Origin: Thermococcus thermotolerans
GTDB taxonomy: Archaea > Methanobacteriota_B > Thermococci > Thermococcales > Thermococcaceae
Reading direction: 5' to 3'
Length of the DNA: 64,000 nucleotides
Assembly: GCF_024707485.1 (NCBI RefSeq)
Contig: NZ_CP102602.1
Coordinates: 62,001-126,000, forward strand
Shown here: in pieces, positions 51,946 through 60,511 of the stretch
Position numbering within the stretch: the stretch's first letter is position 1
How the letters are laid out: each line of letters starts with the position of its first letter
Translations under genes and position numbers: made by a program
The notes under the pieces: generated by a model
Told to the model about the DNA's origin: nothing
The model's input: the letters and a program-made list of their open reading frames with translations, nothing else
Databases searched by the model: none

Positions 51946-52791
51946 TCATTCTTTTTTCGCCTTTTCTCGTGCTTCAGCTTCCAGTTTCTCTTGGACTTCC
52001 TGCTCAAGCTTTATCCTAGCCATCTCAGCTGTATCTGCAAGACTCCGGAAGAGCTTCAGCATCTCCATCGGTAGCGGGAGGATTATAACGTTGCTCCGGT
52101 CTCCGGCGACATCGCTTATCGTCTGGAGCGTCCTGAGCTGGAGGGCCATCGGGTGCTGGGACACTATCTCGGCGGCGTCGCGGAGCTTCTCGGCGGCCTG
52201 TCTCTCTGCCTCAGCCAGGGTTATCCTTGCACGCCTCTCACGCTCGGCCTCCGCCTGCCTTGCCATCGCCCTCTGCATTCCGCTCGGCAGCTCAACGTCC
52301 TTGATCTCGACCGTGCTGACCTTTATTCCCCACGGATCGGTTGCTTCATCTATAATCTTCTGGAGCTGTAGGTTGAGCTTTTCGCGCTCGCTGAGCAACT
52401 CATCGAGGTGTGCCTGACCGATGACGCTCCTGAGGGTGGTCTGTGCTATTTGGCTCGTGGCCATAATGTAGTTGGCCACCTGGGTCACCGCCTTTATTGG
52501 GTCTATCACCCTGAAATAAACAACCGCGTTGACCCTTACCGGAACGTTGTCTTTGGTTATGGTCTCCTGGACGGGAACGTCCAGAACCCTGGTACGGAGG
52601 TCAACTATCACGGCCTTTTCGAATATCGGGATTATGAAGAACAGACCGGGACCCCTTGCCCCGACTATCCTTCCTAGGCGGAATATCACCGCCCTCTCGT
52701 ACTCCTTGACTATCTTTATGGCCGTCGCCAGTATAATCAAAACAAACAACAAAACGATTCCCAAAACCACTGTACCTGTCGTCACAACCAT
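51946..52791 (-). CDS. SPFH/stomatin-like protein
   Basis: A 281-residue prohibitin-fold protein. An N-terminal transmembrane helix ([18 protein letters not shown]) precedes the SPFH domain ([40 protein letters not shown]) and an alanine/glutamate-rich coiled coil ([20 protein letters not shown]). Its partner is the NfeD protease just upstream; in Pyrococcus that protease cuts the C-terminal tail of the stomatin. I chose the ATG at 52791 behind GGAGGTATGAAG. The overlap with nfeD shows coupling. Confidence 0.93.
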   Translation of the reverse strand: MVVTTGTVVLGIVLLFVLIILATAIKIVKEYERAVIFRLGRIVGARGPGLFFIIPIFEKAVIVDLRTRVLDVPVQETITKDNVPVRVNAVVYFRVIDPIKAVTQVANYIMATSQIAQTTLRSVIGQAHLDELLSEREKLNLQLQKIIDEATDPWGIKVSTVEIKDVELPSGMQRAMARQAEAERERRARITLAEAERQAAEKLRDAAEIVSQHPMALQLRTLQTISDVAGDRSNVIILPLPMEMLKLFRSLADTAEMARIKLEQEVQEKLEAEAREKAKKE

Positions 52792-52793
52792 CT

Positions 52794-54137
52794 TCATACC
52801 TCCTTACGTTTTCCAGAGGGTTCGACTATGAGGGTGAGCCCCCTCACCTCAACAACCCGGACCTCCTCCCCGACGGGTACCCGGCTCCCGTTTCTGCTCA
52901 CAGCCTTCCACAGCTCCCCGCGCACCTTTATGACGCCCTCCGGATCAAGCTCCTCGACGACTTTGCCGACCGTGCCAACGAGCTCTTCCCTTCCGGATTT
53001 GGGCTTTTTCTTCTGGGCCCTGACCACGGCGGCCATTCCAAACAGGAAGAACAGGCCGAGGAGAACCGCCGTGGCGATTATTGCGATCCTCAGGAGGGTG
53101 TAGGTCTCCCCAGTCACCAGGTATTCACCTCCCGCTCCGCTGAAGAGCATTATGCCTCCGATGATGAAGGTCGTCACTCCTGCCACGGTGAACAGGCCGA
53201 AGGTCGGCGTCAGCGCCTCGGCTATGAAGAATATCATTGCAAGGACTATAAGAACGAGTCCTGCACTCTTGTATCCAAAGTATCCCAGCCCGATGAGGCC
53301 AAGGACTAGCATTATGGCGCCTACTGTCTCAGGGACATGCCAGCCGGGCGTGAGGAAGCCAAATATCAGGCCAATGAATCCAAGGTTCAGGAGGAGATAC
53401 GCTATCGTCGGGTCTGTTATGTACTTAACGACCGTGTCCTTGAAGGATGGCTCAATGTACACGACCTTTGCGTCCTTCAGGTGCAGGGTTACTTTCCCTT
53501 TCCCCCCAACTGGAATTTTAGTTTCCATTCCATCGGCCTTCTGGATGAGTTCGTCAACGTTGGTTGCGATGACCTCGATAACGCCGTATTTCAGGGCTTC
53601 CTCAGGGGTCACGCTTCTGTCCTGTGTTATGAACTCCTCCGCCAGCGTCTCGTTTCTGCCGCTCATCCTGGCCAGCTCGCGAAGATACGCTATGTAGAAG
53701 TTCGTGATCTTTGGCGGTGCCTCGACGATGCTCCCGTTCTGGCCGTAGCCGAGTATCGGCCTGCAGGCACCGATCACCGTGCCGGGACTCATCGCTATCA
53801 GATGGGAGCTCAGTGCTATGTAAGTGCCTGCTGATGCGGCCATTCCCCCGGATGGGTAAACGTAGATTATAACCGGAACCCTTGCGTTCTGGATCCTCGT
53901 AACGATGGCCTGCATTGCGTCGCCCCTGCCGCCGGGGGTGTTGAGCTCGATTATTATCGCCTCCGCGTCCTTCCTCTCCGCTTCGCTGATGTATCTGTCG
54001 AACTGGTCAACGGTGTATCCGGTTATCATGCCGTCTACCTTTGCGACGTAGACCACCTTTTCCTGGCCGTGGACTTCCGGCTGGAAAAGCAGGACGAAAA
54101 GAAGAACAACTGCAACCAGCGCAACCCTGGACTTCAT
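52794..54137 (-). CDS. Membrane-bound NfeD-type serine protease
   Basis: A 447-residue protease of the ClpP-like SppA/NfeD family. A signal peptide ([20 protein letters not shown]) leads to the protease domain with [15 protein letters not shown] and the nucleophile Ser in [13 protein letters not shown] (about residue 100); the Lys base should lie downstream around PPKITNF. Four to five transmembrane helices follow, then the C-terminal OB-fold ([20 protein letters not shown]). Matches the P. horikoshii stomatin-specific protease in layout. Co-transcribed with the SPFH gene. Confidence 0.94.
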   Translation of the reverse strand: MKSRVALVAVVLLFVLLFQPEVHGQEKVVYVAKVDGMITGYTVDQFDRYISEAERKDAEAIIIELNTPGGRGDAMQAIVTRIQNARVPVIIYVYPSGGMAASAGTYIALSSHLIAMSPGTVIGACRPILGYGQNGSIVEAPPKITNFYIAYLRELARMSGRNETLAEEFITQDRSVTPEEALKYGVIEVIATNVDELIQKADGMETKIPVGGKGKVTLHLKDAKVVYIEPSFKDTVVKYITDPTIAYLLLNLGFIGLIFGFLTPGWHVPETVGAIMLVLGLIGLGYFGYKSAGLVLIVLAMIFFIAEALTPTFGLFTVAGVTTFIIGGIMLFSGAGGEYLVTGETYTLLRIAIIATAVLLGLFFLFGMAAVVRAQKKKPKSGREELVGTVGKVVEELDPEGVIKVRGELWKAVSRNGSRVPVGEEVRVVEVRGLTLIVEPSGKRKEV

Positions 54138-54199
54138 GACTACCGCCTATACTAAATACCACCAAGGGGTTTAAATCTTTTGCCTGTCCTCCAAAAGTG

Positions 54200-54208
54200 A
54201 TTTATACA
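54200..54208 (+). promoter_or_regulatory. TATA box of the gene at 54229, leaderless start
   Basis: ATTTATACA centres about 25 bases before the ATG, and no ribosome binding site precedes that ATG. Confidence 0.55.
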
Positions 54209-54228
54209 TCTGGAGCCAATTTTCTAAC

Positions 54229-54528
54229 ATGAGCCTGAAGGCCCGGGTAAAGCTCTACCGCGTTTCAAAGGGAAGGGATAAGGTCGAGCGGGCATGGGAG
54301 CTCGTGAGGGAGGCGGCCAAATATTCCAACCGTGAGCCCTACTGGGAGTTCCTCAAAAAGAACTTTGACGTCCGCCCTGAGGATATAAAGGACGCCCTCC
54401 GCTACCTCGAAGAACATGGAGAGGTTCAAATCAAACGCTCCATTGACGGTAAGAGGCTCTACGTTTCGACCCTAAAGGATATAAGGGAGAACCCCGTTAG
54501 GCTCGACCGATGGCTGGGATTGACCTGA
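54229..54528 (+). CDS. Conserved hypothetical, winged-helix-like protein
   Basis: A 99-residue basic protein: MSLKARVKLYRVSKGRDKVE, the helix REPYWEFLKKNFDVRPED, and ALRYLEEHGEVQIKRSIDGK followed by RLYVST, which looks like a winged helix with a beta wing. It overlaps the DNA glycosylase gene by 19 bases. Possibly a small DNA-binding partner; not recognised further. The mRNA appears leaderless. Confidence 0.75.
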   Translation: MSLKARVKLYRVSKGRDKVERAWELVREAAKYSNREPYWEFLKKNFDVRPEDIKDALRYLEEHGEVQIKRSIDGKRLYVSTLKDIRENPVRLDRWLGLT

Positions 54529-55340
54529 GGAAGACCACGAACGAGATGGTACGCAACGGAACGTGGAAGTTCGAGAACGGCATCTTCTATCAGGCGTTCC
54601 GAGACGGCATAGCCGGCTACGATGGAGAGGACTTCATTCTTCCCGATTCGTGGAGCAGGCGGGAAAGAAAGTCCGCGAAGGAAAAGCTGTCCTTTGTCCT
54701 CGGCCTCGATACGGACTTGGATTCCTTCTACGCCGAGATAAGAGATTCGCCCTTCGCTTTCCTGATAGACGAGTTCTACGGCTTAACAGTCCCTGCCGCT
54801 CCGAGCCCGTACCAGGCGTTGGTTGAGACGATAGCGCAGCAGCAGGTAAGCTTTGAGTTCGCTCAGAGGACCATCGCGAACCTCGTGGAGCTCGCGGGCA
54901 GGCAGGTGGGGGATTTACACGCATTCCCATCTCCCGAGAGGATAGCGTCCCTGAGCGAGGAGGAGCTGAAAAGGACCAAGCTCGGCTATCGCGCCGCTTA
55001 CATAAAGTCACTGACGGAGCTTTACCTTGCCGGAAAGCTCGACCTTGAACTCTGGGAGTGGAGCATTGATGAGGCCGTTAAGTATCTCACAAAGTTCAGG
55101 GGAATAGGAAAGTGGAGCGCCGAGCTCTTCCTTGCGTATGGCCTCAGAAAGAACGTCTATCCGGCCGGAGACCTCGGGCTGAGGCGAGGGATAGCGAAGA
55201 TTTTTGGGAAGCGCGTTAAGGAAGTAAAAGAAAAGGACGTTCGCGGGATAATCGAACCCTACGGTAGATGGAAGGGGCTTCTGGCGTTCTATATCCTCTG
55301 CTACGACAGAAAGACCGAGATGGAGAGGAAGAAGAAATGA
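54510..55340 (+). CDS. DNA-3-methyladenine glycosylase (AlkA/HhH-GPD family)
   Basis: A 276-residue base-excision glycosylase. The helix-hairpin-helix is LTKFRGIGKWSAELFLAYGL (about residue 200) and the catalytic Asp follows in YPAGDLGLRRG. The conserved SPYQALVETIAQQQVSFEFA lies near residue 98. AlkA-type enzymes remove alkylated purines. The N-terminal 90 residues (MAGIDLRKTTNEMVRNGTWK) form the family's beta domain. It overlaps the upstream small gene, and its stop overlaps the next start (ATGA). Confidence 0.93.
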   Translation: MAGIDLRKTTNEMVRNGTWKFENGIFYQAFRDGIAGYDGEDFILPDSWSRRERKSAKEKLSFVLGLDTDLDSFYAEIRDSPFAFLIDEFYGLTVPAAPSPYQALVETIAQQQVSFEFAQRTIANLVELAGRQVGDLHAFPSPERIASLSEEELKRTKLGYRAAYIKSLTELYLAGKLDLELWEWSIDEAVKYLTKFRGIGKWSAELFLAYGLRKNVYPAGDLGLRRGIAKIFGKRVKEVKEKDVRGIIEPYGRWKGLLAFYILCYDRKTEMERKKK

Positions 55341-55669
55341 GCGAAATCAGGATTATCCTGCCCAAGGAAAGGTTCAAAGCCCTTCGGGGCAAAGATATCA
55401 CCTCCTTCCTCCGCGAGAGCCTCCCCAGAGTTGAAGAGACCCTCCAGGCAGAGCGTGAGGATCTCCTGAGGGAGAAGGTCTCCAAGCTGGAGGAGAAGCT
55501 CCGCGAGATGGAGGGTGAGATTGAAGAGCTTAAAGAGTTCTACGAGAAGGCTTTGAGGGATAAGGGGTTCATGATGGCCGAGCGCGACAGGCTCAGGGTG
55601 GAAAACGCTGAACTGAGGAAGAAGGTCGAGGAGAAAAGGAGAGAGCTTGAGAAAGTTCACGGATCGTGA
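55337..55669 (+). CDS. Coiled-coil protein upstream of the MNT-HEPN operator
   Basis: A 110-residue protein, MSEIRIILPKERFKALRGKD then SLPRVEETLQAEREDLLREK and a long coiled coil to the end (KLEEKLREMEGEIEELKEFY, MAERDRLRVENAELRKKVEE). The first 40 residues could be a ribbon or swapped-hairpin type head. It is translationally coupled to AlkA by ATGA. The first operator half-site lies in its last codons. Compare the coiled-coil gene at 56689. Function unknown. Confidence 0.75.
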   Translation: MSEIRIILPKERFKALRGKDITSFLRESLPRVEETLQAEREDLLREKVSKLEEKLREMEGEIEELKEFYEKALRDKGFMMAERDRLRVENAELRKKVEEKRRELEKVHGS

Positions 55670-55720
55670 ACAAATCGTTCATGAAGTGTGAACGAAAAGT
55701 TCATAAATCATGAACGAGAG
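55655..55720. repeat. Three tandem 22-bp operator units
   Basis: Three 22-base units start at 55655, 55677 and 55699. Each reads GTTCAY-N5-RTGAAC plus five spacer bases, so six half-sites occur exactly 11 bases apart in alternating orientation. The array ends eight bases before the ATG of the MNT gene at 55729 and covers its TATA-like TTCATAAAT (55700-55708). It is probably an operator for autoregulation. Confidence 0.85.
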
Positions 55721-55728
55721 CTGGTAAC

Positions 55729-56337
55729 ATGCATGAGCTGATATCAACTCCCGAGAGAATCAGGATTCTCAGGTACGCACTTGAGCGCCATAGGGTGGGT
55801 GTTGAAGAAACCGCTAGGGCAACGGGTCTGAGCAAAGGACTCGTTTCCAAAACTCTCCGTCTCCTCGTGAATTACGGCATAGCCGAGAAGTCCGGCAGAG
55901 GTTTCAGGATACTAAACGTTCCCAGAACCCGCGAGCTTAAAAGGTTCATCAACTTCATAACCCTATCCAAAAAGCTGGAACCCCTGAAAGATGGGTGGGT
56001 TATGGCCCTTGGGATATACGGGAGCTTTGCGACCGGAGAAAACACTCCCGAAAGTGACCTTGATGTCTGGGTCTTCGTTGAAAGGCCGAGCATAGCCAGA
56101 TCGGCTTCCCTAAAGAGGGGGATAGAAAAAGCAACCGGCAGGGAGGTCAACCTCCTTGTCCTCACACCGGAGAGAGTCAAAAAACTTAGAGCCAGCGATC
56201 CGGTCTTCTATTACTCGCTCGCATACGGCTCGATGGTGATATGGGGGGAGGGACTTGAACGGATTCGAGGGATGTATCGACCGAAACCTGCTAAGAAGGG
56301 TTCCCCCATCCGAGGAAAAAGGATGGCTGAGCATTAA
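55729..56337 (+). CDS. MNT-type nucleotidyltransferase with N-terminal winged helix
   Basis: A 202-residue protein: a winged helix-turn-helix (ILRYALERHRVGVEETARAT, then GLSKGLVSKTLRLLVNYGIA, residues 12-56) precedes the nucleotidyltransferase motif LGIYGSFATGENTPESDLDV near residue 93. It is the antitoxin of a HEPN-MNT pair and also a DNA-binding repressor, the natural reader of the 22-bp operator before it. The HEPN gene starts within its last 83 bases. Confidence 0.9.
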   Translation: MHELISTPERIRILRYALERHRVGVEETARATGLSKGLVSKTLRLLVNYGIAEKSGRGFRILNVPRTRELKRFINFITLSKKLEPLKDGWVMALGIYGSFATGENTPESDLDVWVFVERPSIARSASLKRGIEKATGREVNLLVLTPERVKKLRASDPVFYYSLAYGSMVIWGEGLERIRGMYRPKPAKKGSPIRGKRMAEH

Positions 56338-56692
56338 ACGCGCTGAAGAGTGGCTTGAAGAGGCGAGGAGGAACCTCGCCTATGGTTCATACCGGACGTC
56401 CCTTATGGCGTCATACATGGCCATGTTCCACGCCGCTAGGGCGGTTCTCTTTCGCGACGGCTGGCGTGAGAAGAGCCACTACTGCATAGCCCGCTACTTA
56501 GAGGAATTCTACGTTAAAAGCGGAAAGCTGGAAGAACGTTGGGTTGAACTCTTGGACAGGATGAGAGAGTTGGGGCACGAGGACCAGTATGACATAGTCT
56601 ATGAGCCTGATGCAGAAGAGGTTGAAGAGGCAATCAACATCGCGAAAGACTTTCTGTCGCTCATGAAAAAACTCTTGGAGGAAGAGGCATGA
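56255..56692 (+). CDS. HEPN-domain toxin candidate
   Basis: A 145-residue HEPN protein with NLLRRVPPSEEKGWLSIKRA, EWLEEARRNLAYGSYRTSLM and the family motif in VLFRDGWREKSHYCIARYLE (Arg and Ser-His placed as in ribonucleolytic HEPN toxins). The TTG start at 56255 is supported by GGGGGGAGGGAC just before it, giving an 83-base overlap with the MNT gene; no ATG fits. The stop overlaps the next gene (ATGA). Likely an RNase or tRNA-directed toxin by family. Confidence 0.86.
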   Translation: MNGFEGCIDRNLLRRVPPSEEKGWLSIKRAEEWLEEARRNLAYGSYRTSLMASYMAMFHAARAVLFRDGWREKSHYCIARYLEEFYVKSGKLEERWVELLDRMRELGHEDQYDIVYEPDAEEVEEAINIAKDFLSLMKKLLEEEA

Positions 56693-57087
56693 AACTCATC
56701 ATCAAACCGAATAAGGGCTTCGGAAAAATTGAGGTGGAGATAAGCGAAGAGCTGTGGGAGGAGATAGAGCGCCTCAGCGAGAGGTACGGAGTTCCCGTTG
56801 AGAAGGTAATCGAGATTGCCCTGACCGGCGAGTTCCGTGAGCTGAAGGGAAACCTTGAGGAGCTTGAGAAGAAGGCAAGGGAGCTTGAGGAAAGGACGTG
56901 GGAGCTTGAGAAGGAGTATGCCCCGCTCCGCTTCAAGGCCTATGGCCTTAGCGAGGACAACAAAATCCTGGCGATAGAGCTGTCAGGTTTAATAGCAGAA
57001 AATAACCAGCTTAAGAGGTTTCTCCGCATGAAGCCCGAGCGCAACGTCGAGCTGAGAAAGCTTATATCCTACTACCTTCAAGGTTGA
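56689..57087 (+). CDS. Coiled-coil third gene of the MNT-HEPN operon
   Basis: A 132-residue protein: MKLIIKPNKGFGKIEVEISE, then EELWEEIERLSERYGVPVEK and VIEIALTGEFRELK, like a ribbon-helix-helix head, then a coiled coil (LEELEKKARELEERTWELEK) and a helical tail. No function is recognised. The ATGA overlap with the HEPN gene makes it part of the same operon. The TATA box for the C/D RNAs (57060-57069) lies inside its 3' end. Confidence 0.75.
   Translation: MKLIIKPNKGFGKIEVEISEELWEEIERLSERYGVPVEKVIEIALTGEFRELKGNLEELEKKARELEERTWELEKEYAPLRFKAYGLSEDNKILAIELSGLIAENNQLKRFLRMKPERNVELRKLISYYLQG
57060..57069 (+). promoter_or_regulatory. TATA box of the tandem C/D RNAs
   Basis: GCTTATATCC centres about 25 bases before the first base of the sRNA at 57091, the correct spacing for archaeal initiation. 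Confidence 0.6.
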
Positions 57088-57090
57088 ACC

Positions 57091-57148
57091 GCGGATGATG
57101 ACAGCGAATTGCACCGAACTTCGTGATGACGAGGACTGGCCCTGACGC
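57091..57148 (+). ncRNA. C/D box sRNA 1
   Basis: ATGATGA (C, 57095-57101), 12 bases, CCGA (D', 57114-57117), ACTTC, GTGATGA (C', 57123-57129), 12 bases, CTGA (D, 57142-57145); GCG/CGC can close the ends. Both guide regions are exactly 12 bases, the archaeal norm. Predicted targets read TGCAATTCGCTG and GGCCAGTCCTCG in DNA letters. Confidence 0.88.
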
Positions 57149-57151
57149 CGT

Positions 57152-57234
57152 CCCGGACGGGCCGTGACGATTCCAAGACGGGCTGAACCGCTCTGCGGTT
57201 GTGACGTACCCTATGAGCGCCGAGCCCGTCCGGG
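57152..57234 (+). ncRNA. C/D box sRNA 2 with long terminal stem
   Basis: An 11-bp stem CCCGGACGGGC / GCCCGTCCGGG encloses GTGACGA (C), 12 bases, CTGA (D'), a 5-bp hairpin ACCGC-TCT-GCGGT, GTGACGT (C'), 12 bases and CCGA (D). C and D both change the U-U pair to C-C (GACGA with CCGA), as if compensating. The D' guide complement CCCGUCUUGGAA resembles the conserved 23S rRNA segment ACCCGUCUUGAAACACGG. Confidence 0.86.
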
Positions 57235-57282
57235 GCGTGAATACTCGGGCATTTTGTGGCTTCTTTTCTACGGCTAACCAGC

Positions 57283-57300
57283 CAAAAGTTTTTTATACTG
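57283..57300 (+). promoter_or_regulatory. Promoter of the secreted protein gene
   Basis: CAAAAGTTTTTTATACTG is a BRE plus TATA box about 35 bases before the ATG at 57330. Confidence 0.65.
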
Positions 57301-57329
57301 CAAGTTGTTTACGTATGTTGGTGGTGTGA

Positions 57330-58868
57330 ATGAGACGTAAGAAAATTGTTGTATTGGGCCTCAGTTTGCTGGTAATATTGCCGGTCTTTTGGGCCGTTTT
57401 CAGCACGCCGGTTGAGGCGAGCGACTATGAGGAGGTCAAGGTTGCATACTACCGAACCCTGCCGTTCAAGGAGCCTGAAGCTAAGGTCCTCATTTCGAGC
57501 AAAGGCGTGAACACGGTTACCGTCCTGGGCATGCTCCCAAACGGCACGCCGGTTGACCTCGGCACCTACGCAGGCAGGGGTTCGATTACGCTGGACTACA
57601 AGCGGATTGAGAGATACCTTCAAACCTGGGAGGAACACCTCAAAAAAACCGGAACAGACCCGTCCCTTGTGAATCCTGGAGTGGTTCTCCTCGGCACGAA
57701 CCATGGGAAGGGTAAGCTTGGATATTTTGTAAAAGGTGTACCTCTAAATCTTAAGGAAGTTCTAAAGCGGAGAAGCTTCAGGGTTTCGATTGCCAATGAC
57801 TTCCGCCCTCTGTTATCTTCCACGGAACTTGAGCGGCTAAAACCTCTTGAAGCGAGTACAATGGCGGAAAAAGGGGCTGGAATTGATTCTTTCCCGCCGG
57901 GTTCTTTCCCGGAGGAGTGCTATTCCGGGCCCTACGGGACTTCGGTGTGCTTTGACTGGGTGCTTGAGAAGGTTTATGACACGGAGGACAACACGGCAAT
58001 ACCCCTCGCCGCTGCCTTCTTAAACGGCGACGTGGGCGAGATTGATGATGTATATCTAAGGGAGCAGTTCCAGTCGTCCAGGGTTTTAGGCGTGGAGATA
58101 GGTTTCTCGGCAGTTGCGGCGGTTGACCGGAGCGGTACGGGGGCAAACTACGAGGCCCAGATAGCTGGGATGGTGTACACCCTCAAAGGAACACGCCTGT
58201 GGCTTAATAAAGTGGTGAGAATTAGGGGAGAGGACATAAGAAGGCCGACTGTAGTCGGAATCGGAATAAAGGGAGACATAGCCCTTGCCAAATATCGCTT
58301 GTATGGGCCTTATGGGCCGTTAAAGGTCACTATGTATGTCGTAATGGCTCAACCGGAGATAAGGAACGGAAAGCTAATTCCCGCGTGGAGTAAGGAGGGA
58401 GGAGCACCTTCCCGCTACGGCGGGACCTTTAGAAGAGCCATGTACTACATAGAACGCTACTGGAAGCCGAGCTTTACTGTGAAATCAAAGGACTTCATTG
58501 ACGTTAACAACTTTGACGTTTCACAGAGCGTCTCCACACTACCGCTCTTCAGCGTTGCCGCGCCTGTGCTTCCAAAGCTGGACGGTCCTCTGGGGGCCGA
58601 TGTTTATCCTATACTGCTGTCAGCTGGTGTTGGGGTGACCAAATACCGCTCAGAGTATGCCCTCGTAGGGATTACAGTGGGGCTCGAACATAGATACAGA
58701 GAAGTCTCTGGTACTTTCTACAAGAGTCCTGTCCGCTTTGAGTACAGCGGAAACGAGTACTGGCTCAGCTCGATGTATGCGGACGTTACAGTGCTTCCTT
58801 TGTCTAACCCAGGGTGCGACCCTCGAAGGAGGGTTTGTCCGAAAGATGAAGAAACTCCAGAAAGCTGA
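57330..58868 (+). CDS. Secreted protein of unknown function
   Basis: A 512-residue exported protein with signal peptide IVVLGLSLLVILPVFWAVFS cleaved near VEASD. It is beta-rich and has Cys pairs (FPEECYSGPYGTSVCFD; CDPRRRVC near the end) that could form disulfides. No known domain is seen and no anchor is present. The ATG follows GGTGGTGTGA. The next gene on the same strand is a wall-type amidase with its own promoter. Confidence 0.8.
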   Translation: MRRKKIVVLGLSLLVILPVFWAVFSTPVEASDYEEVKVAYYRTLPFKEPEAKVLISSKGVNTVTVLGMLPNGTPVDLGTYAGRGSITLDYKRIERYLQTWEEHLKKTGTDPSLVNPGVVLLGTNHGKGKLGYFVKGVPLNLKEVLKRRSFRVSIANDFRPLLSSTELERLKPLEASTMAEKGAGIDSFPPGSFPEECYSGPYGTSVCFDWVLEKVYDTEDNTAIPLAAAFLNGDVGEIDDVYLREQFQSSRVLGVEIGFSAVAAVDRSGTGANYEAQIAGMVYTLKGTRLWLNKVVRIRGEDIRRPTVVGIGIKGDIALAKYRLYGPYGPLKVTMYVVMAQPEIRNGKLIPAWSKEGGAPSRYGGTFRRAMYYIERYWKPSFTVKSKDFIDVNNFDVSQSVSTLPLFSVAAPVLPKLDGPLGADVYPILLSAGVGVTKYRSEYALVGITVGLEHRYREVSGTFYKSPVRFEYSGNEYWLSSMYADVTVLPLSNPGCDPRRRVCPKDEETPES

Positions 58869-58925
58869 CTTTCACTTGTTTCCTTTAAATTTCAGAGGCT
58901 GGACAAACCGCAACTTCTGGTAAAA

Positions 58926-58935
58926 ATTTATAAAG
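58926..58935 (+). promoter_or_regulatory. TATA box of the amidase gene
   Basis: ATTTATAAAG lies about 45 bases before the chosen ATG at 58978. Confidence 0.5.
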
Positions 58936-58977
58936 CCAATGGACGTTTTCTTGCTCTGATGTATGGAGGTGTACTCA

Positions 58978-59961
58978 ATGAGAAAGATGGGTGCAATAGT
59001 GATACTGTTTGTTCTTCTTGCAATTTTTCCTATCGTTGGTGTGGGGGAGGTTAGTGGAGCCCAGACCGACCTGAGCGGTTATACAATCTGCGTTGACGCA
59101 GGCCATGGTGGAACGGACCCCGGAGCGGTCGCCAACGGCGTTCAGGAGAAGGACATCAACCTGGCGATAGCCCTTAAAGTGGCAAAACTCCTTGGAGAGG
59201 ATGGCGCGCGGGTTGTCCTCACCAGGGACGGTGACTACTACGTTTCCCTCTCCAGCAGGGTAAGCATAGCCAACTCTGCCGGCTGTGATATCTTCATAAG
59301 CATACACGCCAACTCCGGGCCCACCTCAGCGAGCGGCTTTGAGGTCTACCACTACTACGGCTCAACCTACGGCAACCTGCTCGCGACCTACGTTGACCAG
59401 GAGATAGCCAAGGTAATCCCGCTCAACAACAGGGGCGTTAAGGAGGCGGGCTTTTACGTAATCAAATACACGAGAATGCCGGCCATACTTATCGAGACCG
59501 GCTTTGTTACCAACACCTACGACGTTAGCATAATAACCAACGAGAACTACCAGTGGCGCTATGCCTACGCCATCCTTCACGGCGTCCAGAGGTATTTTGG
59601 AGTTCCCGTCCACGACCCGGTTCCGACGGTTACGGGAATAAGGTTTGCCCAGCATAGTGGTTACTTCCGCATCGTCCTTGACGTGAGCAAGGCAGTTACC
59701 TACCACACCTACTACACCTCCTACTCGAACGGTTACTACTTCATAATTCAGCTCGACGGGGCGAGACTCTCAGACCTCGGCTGGAGCACCTACAACAGCT
59801 GGCAGTACATCTATACGGGCTCATCGAGCGTCCCCTACATCTACGCCACCGAGAGCAACGGCAGCGTCTTTGTAGTTCTTGTGCTCAACACGCCGTACCT
59901 ACCGTACAACTCCTTCACCCTCAGCAACCCCGACAGAATAGTGGTGGACGTCTACGGCTGA
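58978..59961 (+). CDS. N-acetylmuramoyl-L-alanine amidase-like protein with AMIN domain
   Basis: A 327-residue exported hydrolase. After the signal peptide ([20 protein letters not shown]) comes an amidase_3 domain with its zinc ligands: His in [12 protein letters not shown], Glu in [10 protein letters not shown], His in FISIHANSG and the catalytic Glu in [11 protein letters not shown]. The C-terminal region ([20 protein letters not shown]) is an AMIN-like beta domain. All catalytic residues are intact although Thermococcales lack peptidoglycan, so the natural substrate is unclear. The ATG at 58978 follows GGAGGTGTACTCA. Confidence 0.9.
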   Translation: MRKMGAIVILFVLLAIFPIVGVGEVSGAQTDLSGYTICVDAGHGGTDPGAVANGVQEKDINLAIALKVAKLLGEDGARVVLTRDGDYYVSLSSRVSIANSAGCDIFISIHANSGPTSASGFEVYHYYGSTYGNLLATYVDQEIAKVIPLNNRGVKEAGFYVIKYTRMPAILIETGFVTNTYDVSIITNENYQWRYAYAILHGVQRYFGVPVHDPVPTVTGIRFAQHSGYFRIVLDVSKAVTYHTYYTSYSNGYYFIIQLDGARLSDLGWSTYNSWQYIYTGSSSVPYIYATESNGSVFVVLVLNTPYLPYNSFTLSNPDRIVVDVYG

Positions 59962-60452
59962 CGTTTTCTCCGCCCTTTCCGCCTTTTCTTCCTCGGTATC
60001 AGTCTCACCGGGCTTCCGCAGTCCGGGCAGATACCCTCCGGAGGCATCTCGCTAAAGCGCTTCCCGCAGCCTATGCAGACGTAGTTCCAGCGGATGACTC
60101 GCTTTATCCCGCGCTTGAGGGTTTTGAACTCGATTCCTAAGGTCTTCGCTATGTTCTGCAGATTGTAGTCGTCGGTGAATAAAACCCCCTTCAGCTCGTA
60201 GGCCAAAGCAAGAACCTCAAGGTCTGCCCCGCTGAGTTCGTTTAACTCGCCTGTCTTTCTTGCCGCTTCCATCACGGCTTTAATACTCTCCCTCGATGGC
60301 TGGAGAACCCTAACCTTTCCCGCGCTTATCAATCCCTCCAGAAAAAGCCTCGACTCAGGGTCTTTCACCTCATCGACGACCTTCGGCGTCGTAACACCCT
60401 CGACATCGAACCCCTGAATGAAGACCGCCGCATCGATGACCTGAACCTTCAT
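59952..60452 (-). CDS. nob1: NOB1 endonuclease (PIN plus zinc ribbon)
   Basis: A 166-residue NOB1, which trims the 3' end of 16S rRNA. The PIN domain spans residues 1-110 ([11 protein letters not shown], catalytic Asp7; [13 protein letters not shown] near residue 90) and the zinc ribbon is [11 protein letters not shown]...CPDCG. The tail is Lys/Arg-rich. It overlaps the end of the amidase gene by ten bases. Confidence 0.95.
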   Translation of the reverse strand: MKVQVIDAAVFIQGFDVEGVTTPKVVDEVKDPESRLFLEGLISAGKVRVLQPSRESIKAVMEAARKTGELNELSGADLEVLALAYELKGVLFTDDYNLQNIAKTLGIEFKTLKRGIKRVIRWNYVCIGCGKRFSEMPPEGICPDCGSPVRLIPRKKRRKGRRKRQP

Positions 60453-60511
60453 GGTCTAAACTCGGAGAAACCCTTTTTTAGATTTCCGTCGAAATGAAGC
60501 CGGTGGTGCGG

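Noticed and set aside
51777-52007. Lysine-rich 76-codon frame before minD
   Set aside because: AT-rich promoter region; covers the minD TATA box and the end of the stomatin gene.
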